This document shows, piece after piece, positions 26,116 through 33,128 of a DNA stretch of 64,000 nt. Source of the stretch: Nostoc sp. 'Peltigera membranacea cyanobiont' 210A (lineage in GTDB: Bacteria > Cyanobacteriota > Cyanobacteriia > Cyanobacteriales > Nostocaceae); NCBI RefSeq assembly GCF_002246015.1, contig NZ_NOLJ01000009.1:1-64000 (forward strand), read 5' to 3'. The stretch's first letter is position 1. Each line of letters starts with the position of its first letter. The notes below the pieces were generated by a model. That model was given only the letters and a program-made list of their open reading frames with translations. It was not told the DNA's origin and ran no database searches. The position numbers were made by a program, and so were the translations under genes.

Positions 26116-27168
26116 CTATGGTTTAATTATTTTGACGATTCTAGTAGCTACATTTGTAGGGTTGTTTGAACTCAAAAAGGCATCTTTATCTACCAACTCG
26201 ACATAGCTCTTATTGCTCTGTAGCCACTCTTTTAAACTTTGATACTTCCGGTTGAAGAAAACCGACTCAGGTACGACTGAAACTAATACACCACCTGATC
26301 TAATTAACTTCCAAGCTTGATAGATATGCTCGACAAGTTCGCAAAATGGAGGATTCATGATACAGGCATTGTATAAATGACTGGGGTTAAACTCCAGAAA
26401 GTTTTTCCCTACGAGATTAAATCTTTTGAGTTCTAGAATTTGTCTTAGATTGTAATTCACTTCAACTACCTCTAATTGAACATTTGGGTAAGTTTGAGTG
26501 ATATACTCAGCAATATTTCCGCTACCAGCGCTAGGCTCTAAAATTCGCCAATTTGGTTCAATATCTGCCAGTTGAACAAGTCGTTGACAGACTGGTTTGG
26601 GAGTAGGAAAGAAATCTCCAGATTTCATGCCAATGATTTCTAACTCAAGCTTATTAAGTTGTTGCTTGGTAGTATCAATTGCTTCAGGTTTTACTACCTG
26701 TTGAATTTCTGTTATTGCTGATATGATTTCGCCTGATGTATTTAACCCCGCGCGACTGAGAGATTTTACCCAGTCTTGGTAATATTCGCCTTCTAGTATT
26801 TCTTGGACTTTCTGGCTAATTTCTCCACTTTGAGAAATCCTAAATAGCACTTCCACCTGTGATTTACGAGATATACCGCGTAGTATTGGTGGGATATTTC
26901 CTACTTCCCACATTTGTGCGATCGCAAATAGCCAAGACTGAATAATCTCAAGCTCAATTCCTTCTTGGATTATCCCTTGAGCTATGGTTTTACGGCGCTT
27001 TGTTGCCCTTTGACTCCCAATAGCAGGATTTTTCTTTTGGTCAATAGTTGGCTGCATGGAAGCGGCTAGATTGCGGAGAGCTTCTGCTTTGTCTAAGTTA
27101 GGAATATTGAAAATATCTAGTGATGAGTTATCCTCATTGCAGGACAGATTCAGTAGAGATAGTTGCAT
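26116..27168 (-). CDS. N6-adenine DNA methyltransferase-like protein, N-terminal QLSLL
   Basis: A 350-residue protein. The catalytic domain is in the C-terminal half: FFPTPKPVCQRLV (target of the PTP motif), LEPSAGSGNIAEYI (SAM-binding motif I), VVEVNYNLR (motif II), CIMNPPFCELVEH (catalytic NPPF motif IV). This is the layout of class I N6-adenine methyltransferases. The first 180 residues are helical and may give DNA specificity. Residues 2-6 (QLSLL) resemble the beta-clamp-binding motif. It overlaps the next gene by 35 bp and is the last in a three-gene set. Confidence 0.75.
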   Translation of the reverse strand: MQLSLLNLSCNEDNSSLDIFNIPNLDKAEALRNLAASMQPTIDQKKNPAIGSQRATKRRKTIAQGIIQEGIELEIIQSWLFAIAQMWEVGNIPPILRGISRKSQVEVLFRISQSGEISQKVQEILEGEYYQDWVKSLSRAGLNTSGEIISAITEIQQVVKPEAIDTTKQQLNKLELEIIGMKSGDFFPTPKPVCQRLVQLADIEPNWRILEPSAGSGNIAEYITQTYPNVQLEVVEVNYNLRQILELKRFNLVGKNFLEFNPSHLYNACIMNPPFCELVEHIYQAWKLIRSGGVLVSVVPESVFFNRKYQSLKEWLQSNKSYVELVDKDAFLSSNNPTNVATRIVKIIKP

Positions 27169-27478
27169 TGCTAGATTCCTTTAAATCTTTAACGGCGCAT
27201 TTAAGAATTAGGGAGGTTGGCACATTCCAAGTTTTTACCTCCCATTCAGTAGCTAATCTTTCTGAGTGACGGATCACTGCACTACTACATTTGTTTTTTC
27301 TTACAAGCCAATCTCTAAACTTTTCGGCTTGTTCTTTGGTATCGAACCCGAAATAGCTGGTTTTTCGGTTTCCCAAGGGATCAGTAATAGTTGCTACCCG
27401 ACGTGAGAGAATATTGAGCGTCCAACCACCGTTAGAAGTGAGTTCGATTTTAGTGATATTTAATTCTGTTGGATTCAT
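27134..27478 (-). CDS. small unknown protein between methyltransferase and nuclease-like genes
   Basis: A 114-residue protein. It has a strand-rich N terminus (NGGWTLNILSRRVATITDPL), an alpha segment (KEQAEKFRDWLVRKNKC) and a polar end. It resembles small single-domain nucleic-acid-associated proteins, but no family was recognised. Its start overlaps the nuclease-like gene by 4 bp (ATGA) and its end overlaps the methyltransferase gene, so the three are translationally coupled. Confidence 0.55.
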   Translation of the reverse strand: MNPTELNITKIELTSNGGWTLNILSRRVATITDPLGNRKTSYFGFDTKEQAEKFRDWLVRKNKCSSAVIRHSERLATEWEVKTWNVPTSLILKCAVKDLKESSNATISTESVLQ

Positions 27479-28158
27479 AATTCCACTTCAGGAATTGCTG
27501 CTAAATATTCCGTAGTTGATATTTCTCTTGCCAGCCATTTATCATGTGCTTCTTGAGGAGTTATTTTATCGGCTAAATGTTTCTTTTCATTGTTGTCTCC
27601 TATAAAAGGAGCGATTGTTTCTTCTAGCCGTTCTTTGAAAGCAAAATGTTTATTTTCAGAGTAAGTAAACTGGTAGATACTATCAGTATTTATGAACAAG
27701 TAAACTAGGCTAATTTGTTCTAATGGCATTCCAGTCCTTTCGTGAAGGAGAAATAATCTCAATTGGGTTTGCCACTTGCTCTCAAGAATTTCAAATTTAG
27801 GAGGTTTTTGAATTGTCCAGTCAAACCCAACTACTTGATTTTCACCATAGATAATAAGGTCGCACTCGCTATAGAGAAGGATATCGTGATATAAATATTG
27901 AATTTGGGCGCTCCATTGTTTGTTTCCAGGGATGTTTAGAAAAGGTTTTACCTTATCGACCCAGTTATTAATTTGGGGGTATTCCTTTAAGAAAGGTTCG
28001 ACTGGTAGCCCTAACCCAATTTGTTGCATGACGAGATGAAACTGACCTCCAGCAACTTCGGATTCACTTTTTAGAGTGAGATTAGAATAATTTTTTGTCG
28101 ATAAACACTCTGGATGATGTTCGGCTAACTCAAGTGTTTTGTGATTGAATCGATTCAT
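27475..28158 (-). CDS. PD-(D/E)XK nuclease-like protein
   Basis: A 227-residue protein similar in layout to cyanobacterial PD-(D/E)XK-family proteins: GGQFHLVMQQIGLGLPVEPF (helical start), a segment ILLYSECDLIIYGENQVVGFDWTIQKP (D-x(n)-D-x-[K] core) and then a helix QTQLRLFLLHERTGMP with a conserved Gln. In the core the usual E/D-x-K reads D-W-T, so the catalytic Lys is missing or supplied from the later QKPPK. It may be a non-catalytic or altered nuclease. It is the first gene of a three-gene set, just after the PRTRC terminator. Confidence 0.55.
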   Translation of the reverse strand: MNRFNHKTLELAEHHPECLSTKNYSNLTLKSESEVAGGQFHLVMQQIGLGLPVEPFLKEYPQINNWVDKVKPFLNIPGNKQWSAQIQYLYHDILLYSECDLIIYGENQVVGFDWTIQKPPKFEILESKWQTQLRLFLLHERTGMPLEQISLVYLFINTDSIYQFTYSENKHFAFKERLEETIAPFIGDNNEKKHLADKITPQEAHDKWLAREISTTEYLAAIPEVEL

Positions 28159-28165
28159 AAAAATC

Positions 28166-28190
28166 TATCCCAAATTGGTTTTTTGGGATA
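28166..28190 (-). terminator. terminator of the PRTRC operon
   Basis: TATCCCAAA (28166-28174) pairs with TTTGGGATA (28182-28190); on the minus strand GATTTTTATG follows. It sits between the ThiF-like stop (28221) and the next gene's start (28158), marking the end of the ubiquitin-like cassette. Confidence 0.65.
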
Positions 28191-28220
28191 AATATGCGTG
28201 AGCTATTTGTGGTGATTTTT

Positions 28221-29060
28221 CTACGGTATATAGTATTTTTTCAGATTGTCGATACTTGCGTATAAACTTCGAGTTGACATTGCTTTGAGGTCAAAATAAC
28301 TGGCGAACTTTTTCAACCCCCCCGTAAGGGTTAATTCTAGTAAGTACTGGGCTGCGATCGCACTCGTCATTTTATTGACAAATAGCGACTGATAATTTCG
28401 TGCTTGAATTTCCGCACATGAGAGGTTATTGTCGGTGAGTTCTTCCAGTTGAGGAACTAACAATTCCGGGTGAACTAGCGCCGGGGAGGGAAGATGCAAC
28501 CAGAATTTAGGTTTGTCTGGGTTATTGGCAGCTTGAACTATATCAAAATTAGAGTGCGTTCCAACTACTACTTGGCCAGAGTGGTCGCTGTTTCCACAAT
28601 CCAGCCAAAATAGCGATGCTGGCTCATTTGCACTGTTCAGTTCGAGAACTGAGTGAACTTTGCTCCTGGCGGCGCTGTTATCCACACAACCAATAATTAC
28701 TGTTAGGGTGTTCCATGAATTGGTGGTGCGAATCATATCTTCTTCAAACCAGTCGCAAATGGCTGTAATCTCAATTCCATACTTGGCGCTGCATCTTGCA
28801 GCCAGTGTTTGTACCTTTGGTAGTCCAATTTCAGCTTGTTGATAATTTTGGCGGCTGATATTCTTAAGTTCGACAGTATCGCCATCAATGATCGTAAAAT
28901 TAATTTCTTTCCTCGTGCGCTGGAGTTGCAGAATAATTCGACATAAATCTTCTGCAAGAAACCCGCCTGTTCCTCCTACTCCTACTAAGACGAAGTTAAT
29001 ACGGGTATGATTGCGAGGTAAGACGGGTAAAGCTTGTTGGTAAGTAGTTAATTCGAGCAT
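28221..29060 (-). CDS. PRTRC system ThiF-family (E1-like) protein
   Basis: A 279-residue E1-like adenylating enzyme. FVLVGVGGTGGFLAEDL holds the G-x-G-x2-G nucleotide loop; IIDGDTVELKNISRQNY is the E1 D-x-D...N-x2-R-Q motif; IIGCVDNSAARSKV and FWLDCGNSDHSGQVVVG follow. It would adenylate the C terminus of a ubiquitin-like protein. It overlaps the JAMM gene by 13 bp. In PRTRC cassettes this is the ThiF component; here it is the last gene before the terminator. Confidence 0.85.
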   Translation of the reverse strand: MLELTTYQQALPVLPRNHTRINFVLVGVGGTGGFLAEDLCRIILQLQRTRKEINFTIIDGDTVELKNISRQNYQQAEIGLPKVQTLAARCSAKYGIEITAICDWFEEDMIRTTNSWNTLTVIIGCVDNSAARSKVHSVLELNSANEPASLFWLDCGNSDHSGQVVVGTHSNFDIVQAANNPDKPKFWLHLPSPALVHPELLVPQLEELTDNNLSCAEIQARNYQSLFVNKMTSAIAAQYLLELTLTGGLKKFASYFDLKAMSTRSLYASIDNLKKYYIP

Positions 29061-29644
29061 TTTACCTGTGGCGGAAGTTCAAATATGTGATTGGGGTTGA
29101 TGTCGAAAAAGTGATTGTATATCCCGATGCGGGTGTATATTGTGGGAATGGTATTCAGTGTGCCGATGATCGCGAACACTCGAAATTTACCTTTTTCTTC
29201 TAGATTGTCCGCACTTGAAGGGTAAGCAGCTAGAGTTCCATGACTGTGTATTTCCAATAGCCCATCTGTATAGCTTTTATGGAGTGCGCTTTCTAAAGAT
29301 AGGACGTGAGTAGAGGACGCAGTTTGCAGTGGCGTGTGACACCACCATTGGTAGTTTGTCACTCCCAAGTAGAATAGGATTTCCTGTTGGGGGTTGATAC
29401 TGGCAGTATTGATAATATCGGTGATTACAAGGCTTGGGACTTTTGGGACTTTCAGACGAAAGTAGGGTTCAAGGGGTTGGAGTCCAGCAACTTGAGTTTG
29501 AGTCACTTGCAAGCAAACCTCTAACTCACGGCGGTGCGATCGCAAGAAAAGCCCATTTGCTGCCAGCCAGTATTCCTGAAGTTTTTGGCTGTAGGGAGGA
29601 AAATTATTACTTGTAGCGAAGTGGTAACTGATAAAGGCATTCAT
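29048..29644 (-). CDS. PRTRC system protein A, JAMM/MPN metalloprotease
   Basis: A 198-residue protein with a complete JAMM metal site: H133-S-H135, then seven residues, S143, two residues, D146 (LLEIHSHGTLAAYPSSAD). The first about 110 residues are strand-rich. JAMM proteins in ubiquitin-like systems cut after the C-terminal glycine of ubiquitin-like proteins or remove them from targets. It lies between protein B and ThiF; 2 bp separate it from protein B. Confidence 0.8.
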   Translation of the reverse strand: MNAFISYHFATSNNFPPYSQKLQEYWLAANGLFLRSHRRELEVCLQVTQTQVAGLQPLEPYFRLKVPKVPSLVITDIINTASINPQQEILFYLGVTNYQWWCHTPLQTASSTHVLSLESALHKSYTDGLLEIHSHGTLAAYPSSADNLEEKGKFRVFAIIGTLNTIPTIYTRIGIYNHFFDINPNHIFELPPQVKCSN

Positions 29645-29646
29645 GG

Positions 29647-30369
29647 CTAATTGAACAAATGATTGATAATGTCTTCTGGGGTTGTGACTTTCCAGCTATG
29701 AACGGAAACAAGGTCACTTGAAGGGTAGGATTTGGGTTTAGACTCGTGCAATTTGATTAGCTGGTTGCAGATATTGTCGGGATGAGTTTTTGACTTGCCT
29801 TGGGACAAGTCTTTGTTAAAGGGTGATTTCCAGAATAGATCCCAAGTTTGGCTTATAGTTGCAGCACTGCACATACCGGGAGAATTTCCCCCAAAGCAAA
29901 TACCAGAGTCGTCCCAAACGTTAGGTAGAGGTGGCTTGTACAGTTGCGCGTCTGGTTTAAATACCCTCCCTTTAACTGCCCAGAGGTAATATTTACTACT
30001 GCATCCAGCAAAGAGGAATGCAGGCATGGGGACAGTAATTACTTTTGTTTCCTGTCCCATAATTTGAATTTGATATTTTTGGGGAGAGTAAAACTGAATA
30101 ATTGCCTCTCCCTCTGGATTTTTACCCCACCAAATCGTGTTGCTAGAAAGCCATCCAGATGTAGCAGTTTTACTTGTGAAGGCTTTCTCTACTGCTTCAG
30201 GGGAAAGAAATTTGTACTTAGATTTTTTGCCTTCGTGTTCGACTAAAATAAACTGTCCTTTGAGGATAACTAACTGCGCTAGTAAATCATCTTGGGGAAT
30301 ATTTCCAAGCAAAATTTGCGATATACTTTCTAAGTTAATTATTGGTAATATATTTGTATCTACATTCAT
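29647..30369 (-). CDS. PRTRC system protein B, E2-like fold
   Basis: A 240-residue protein when started at the ATG at 30369, which overlaps the preceding stop by 4 bp (ATGA); an upstream ATG in the same frame gives 7 more residues. LPNVWDDSGICFG (about 149-160) closely resembles the E2 active-site segment HPN...G-x-I-C-L, with Cys158 as the candidate thioester cysteine. TWDLFWKSPFNKDL follows. PRTRC B has been grouped with prokaryotic E2-like proteins, so it would receive the ubiquitin-like protein from the E1. Confidence 0.75.
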   Translation of the reverse strand: MNVDTNILPIINLESISQILLGNIPQDDLLAQLVILKGQFILVEHEGKKSKYKFLSPEAVEKAFTSKTATSGWLSSNTIWWGKNPEGEAIIQFYSPQKYQIQIMGQETKVITVPMPAFLFAGCSSKYYLWAVKGRVFKPDAQLYKPPLPNVWDDSGICFGGNSPGMCSAATISQTWDLFWKSPFNKDLSQGKSKTHPDNICNQLIKLHESKPKSYPSSDLVSVHSWKVTTPEDIINHLFN

Positions 30370-31094
30370 GCTTTTGATGCTTGATTCCAAATTTTGACTG
30401 CTGCTTTCCGAGCAGCGAGAGATGTTTCTAGCAAGTGAGTAAGCTTATTTGATTTTTCCATCATCGAGACGGCTTCTTTCCACTTTTGACTGAGAAACAT
30501 GATATTTTTATAAGTCCATTCCAGCCAATCGCTTGTTTCACACGTAACATCTAGCCAGATATTTTCAGTCGAGTAATCTATAATTCGTATGGCTATATCT
30601 AAATATTGAAGATGACTTTTGTAACGACGGCATAAATTGACAAGTTTATTGAAGTAAATTTCTTCTGCTAGAGCAATGTAATCAGGAGTAAAACCAAAAT
30701 TTAGTTCCCATTGGCTTATATTGTACCCTTGCCCCATCAACGACAGTAGGAACTTTTCTGAGTATTCTAGTTCCTCGAAATCTTCATGCCACCATTCAAC
30801 TTTTTGTGGTGATACAGGAATACTATTATGTTCAGGACTAAACTCAATCTCATCGATATATTCTATCGGGAAGAGATGATCATTCACCAGTTGAATAAAT
30901 TCAATTTCTCTATCCATATAGGCGCTTGCTGGATGTGATTGTTTATCAATATGAATGGTTGATTCTAGCCATTGTTCTGGGAATATTTTTTGATACAGGC
31001 TTAAGAGATTTACTCGTTCGGAGAGATTTTCTAGATAGATAATTGCTGTTAAACAAGTAATGGGTATTTTGAATGATTGTATGTTTGCAAGCAT
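30366..31094 (-). CDS. PRTRC system protein F-like
   Basis: A 242-residue protein whose place between protein C and protein B matches component F of PRTRC cassettes. It is largely helical and acidic in the middle (EYIDEIEFSPEHNSIP). The C-terminal half (YSTENIWLDVTCETSDWLEW and the basic helical end) has no catalytic motif I can see. The assignment rests on gene order and length rather than on strong sequence similarity. Confidence 0.55.
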   Translation of the reverse strand: MLANIQSFKIPITCLTAIIYLENLSERVNLLSLYQKIFPEQWLESTIHIDKQSHPASAYMDREIEFIQLVNDHLFPIEYIDEIEFSPEHNSIPVSPQKVEWWHEDFEELEYSEKFLLSLMGQGYNISQWELNFGFTPDYIALAEEIYFNKLVNLCRRYKSHLQYLDIAIRIIDYSTENIWLDVTCETSDWLEWTYKNIMFLSQKWKEAVSMMEKSNKLTHLLETSLAARKAAVKIWNQASKA

Positions 31095-31103
31095 AATTAA
31101 TCA

Positions 31104-31124
31104 GCCGCCATAACTCATAGCGGC
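31104..31124 (-). other. hairpin between protein C and F genes
   Basis: AGCCGC and GCGGCT form a 6-bp GC-rich stem in the 43-bp gap. Without a T run it is unlikely to end transcription; it may tune expression within the operon. Confidence 0.3.
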
Positions 31125-31137
31125 TATAAATTTGTTA

Positions 31138-31560
31138 TTACAGTACGGGATATTTACTCGTGGCAGCAGGTTGATGCTTAAGGCTTAGAGTTACTTTTTC
31201 GATGTAGGTTTCCCAATTTTGACCGAGCTTGATAGCTTTTTCTATCTCAGGTTGTAGGGTAATTAAATTTTCGAGACTAATTTGATTTTTTATCTCCAGA
31301 AGCTTTATCTGCCACCCTAACTTTAGTGCAGGATTTATTTCTTCAGAACTATTTTTAAATTCTCTGAATTGACTCCCCTTAGTACCTGCTTTTTTTACTA
31401 AACGAATTGAAACCGTATCATCAGTTGTTTGTCGTTCAATTTCGGCATTAGCATATTCTGGAAAGTAGACGCTAATGGCTGTTTTGAGGGTATTGTCATC
31501 TTGGGCGATCGCCTCATCAAGAGAAATTTCTTGTCCTTCGATAATCGCAATGTACTTCAT
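31138..31560 (-). CDS. PRTRC system protein C, ubiquitin-like (beta-grasp) with C-terminal extension
   Basis: A 140-residue protein. Residues 1-62 follow the PRTRC C pattern: MKYIAIIEGQEISLDEAIA, then a helix (NTLKTAISVYFPEYANAEIE), strands (DTVSIRLVKKAG) and a terminal AGTKG (Gly59, Gly62) where the family normally ends. Here 78 more residues follow (SQFREF... to SKYPVL), mostly helical. As the cassette includes a JAMM protease, cleavage after the GTKG segment to expose a glycine is a reasonable hypothesis, not shown. Confidence 0.75.
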   Translation of the reverse strand: MKYIAIIEGQEISLDEAIAQDDNTLKTAISVYFPEYANAEIERQTTDDTVSIRLVKKAGTKGSQFREFKNSSEEINPALKLGWQIKLLEIKNQISLENLITLQPEIEKAIKLGQNWETYIEKVTLSLKHQPAATSKYPVL

Positions 31561-31565
31561 GGTAA

Positions 31566-32060
31566 TTAAAATAGTGACAGTTGGTTGTTAGGCGTAGGTG
31601 TTTTCTCTTTATCTTCAGACAGTTTACGCTTTTGTACTTGTCTTGATTGTTCCTGTCTATTCTGATGTATAGTCTGCTTTTCCATCCTTTGCTTGCAGAT
31701 ATCTAACATCTCTGGGAGAGATTTTTCTAAATCCTGTAGCAGGTTATTGATGACAGGATGAGATGTTATCTCAGCAAGGTTCATTATCTTGATAATTGGA
31801 GGTGCGCCTTTGATTCCAATTGAGACAATTACTGTTTCAGAATTTGGTATTATTTGAATAGTTATTAGGGTGGTTTTTGTGTCAGAATTGCCTAAATCTA
31901 TCTCGGTAGATGAATCTTGGTTTATAACTTCAGTGTTTACTAATTCATCTAATGTTTCTTCTAAATCGCTATTCTCCTGAATATCAGGATTAAAATCTCT
32001 ACTGCTATAACTGTCTTCAAGGTTAGTTACATTCTCGTCAGGTGATATTTGACTGCTCAT
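31566..32060 (-). CDS. PRTRC system protein E-like, C-terminal clamp motif QLSLF
   Basis: A 164-residue protein directly upstream of protein C, in the position of PRTRC protein E. An acidic disordered N terminus (1-65), a small strand-rich domain (TTLITIQIIPNSETVIVSIG ... NLLQDLEKSLPEMLDICKQRM) and a basic tail that ends NNQLSLF. QLSLF is the beta-clamp-binding consensus at the very C terminus, where it is free to bind. A stop codon follows directly (31566-31568). This links the ubiquitin-like cassette to the sliding clamp. Confidence 0.6.
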   Translation of the reverse strand: MSSQISPDENVTNLEDSYSSRDFNPDIQENSDLEETLDELVNTEVINQDSSTEIDLGNSDTKTTLITIQIIPNSETVIVSIGIKGAPPIIKIMNLAEITSHPVINNLLQDLEKSLPEMLDICKQRMEKQTIHQNRQEQSRQVQKRKLSEDKEKTPTPNNQLSLF

Positions 32061-32062
32061 GA

Positions 32063-33097
32063 TTAAGAGAGATTGGCTAATCTAAATAAGGTGCGGATAG
32101 TAATACCTGTCTTGTTAAAAGACTGCCATTTGTAGGCGCATTCGCCTGATTTGTACTTAGGAGAAAGTTGGCTCCAGATGTCCCATACTTTAAATAAAAT
32201 GGGACTAACACTATGAAGTGCCATCCCAACTTGAATCCACGAGTGGTAATCATCTGCAAATCGAGGGTGGATAACTTCGAGTAGTACAAGTGCAGTCTGG
32301 ATATTTGTCTCGATTGAGGGAATTAAATGAGCGTATCTGTCTACCCCATATCTGCGGTTATATTTTTCTTGGGGTAGGTTAAACTTCCTTGTTTTTTCCT
32401 GTTTGGCAAGCATCTGAGCAATTACCCAGTCGGGGGCTATTTCTATTTGGCGCTCAGATGGACTACAGCCAGGAAGCCATCTGTAATTTCTGCCCTCTGG
32501 GTGAAAGGAGGGGGGAAGGATTGAGGCTAGATTTTTGCCTCGAAACTCCAAGTGTTCATCCTTCCCAGTTTTGATTTTGCGAGATTTTACTTCCCAAGCT
32601 TTTGAATTTGGGATGAGGTATAAGCGCTGGCTCCGATATTTCCTTCCAGAAGTAAATGCAATTGTGGGAGGAAGGTATTTTTGAGCGCGATCGTGTAACG
32701 ACTCCATAGGAACATCGGTTGCTTCGGCGGGTATTATCTGGTTGAGTTCTTCTGGTTCTGTATGTTCGTTAATTTGGATAATTTGTCGCCAAGAGGTTTC
32801 CCCGTCGCAGTCAATAGCTACTAAGTACCCTTGAGGATGATTGGAACCGCATACCAAAGCTACGCCAGTGGGGGTGATAAATCTGTTATTTGTCCAAACT
32901 TTTAGGCGGCGGCGGACGAGTTCGGCTTGTAGTTCTCTGGGAGAGTAAGTATTTTTTTCCCATTCTTTCCCTAGAGGACGTTTACCAAAGGTAGGGACGA
33001 TTCGCCACTCTTCGGGTAAGTTGTCAAGCGAAGATACCAAATGACGGATTTGGGCGTGCATGAGTTCATAAAGCTTTTTATTAAATGACTCCTGCAT
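32063..33097 (-). CDS. archaeo-eukaryotic primase-polymerase (PrimPol-like)
   Basis: A 344-residue AEP-superfamily protein. The N-terminal bifunctional primase/polymerase domain (about 15-235) has YLVAIDCDGE (metal-binding D-x-D), SGRKYRSQRLYLIP, and LEFRGKNLASILPPSFHPEG with RWLPG. The C-terminal segment from about 265 (FADDYHSWIQVGMALHSVSP, VWDIWSQLSPKYKSGECAYK, ITIRTLFRLA) is a PriCT-2-type domain. It makes primers or copies DNA on the element. It lies 16 bp after the NADAR gene and 2 bp before the PRTRC E-like gene. No helicase is fused to it. Confidence 0.85.
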   Translation of the reverse strand: MQESFNKKLYELMHAQIRHLVSSLDNLPEEWRIVPTFGKRPLGKEWEKNTYSPRELQAELVRRRLKVWTNNRFITPTGVALVCGSNHPQGYLVAIDCDGETSWRQIIQINEHTEPEELNQIIPAEATDVPMESLHDRAQKYLPPTIAFTSGRKYRSQRLYLIPNSKAWEVKSRKIKTGKDEHLEFRGKNLASILPPSFHPEGRNYRWLPGCSPSERQIEIAPDWVIAQMLAKQEKTRKFNLPQEKYNRRYGVDRYAHLIPSIETNIQTALVLLEVIHPRFADDYHSWIQVGMALHSVSPILFKVWDIWSQLSPKYKSGECAYKWQSFNKTGITIRTLFRLANLS

Positions 33098-33103
33098 CCT
33101 TAT

Positions 33104-33128
33104 TGCGTTAGTTTATGTAGTGGTTTTC
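33104..33128 (-). promoter_or_regulatory. shared upstream motif (copy 2), before the primase-polymerase
   Basis: GCGTTAGTTTATGTAGTGGTTTTC on the + strand repeats the core of the motif at 8881 and 37867. Here it overlaps the end of the NADAR gene (C-terminal codons MKTTT), so coding constraint is also present. Confidence 0.35.
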
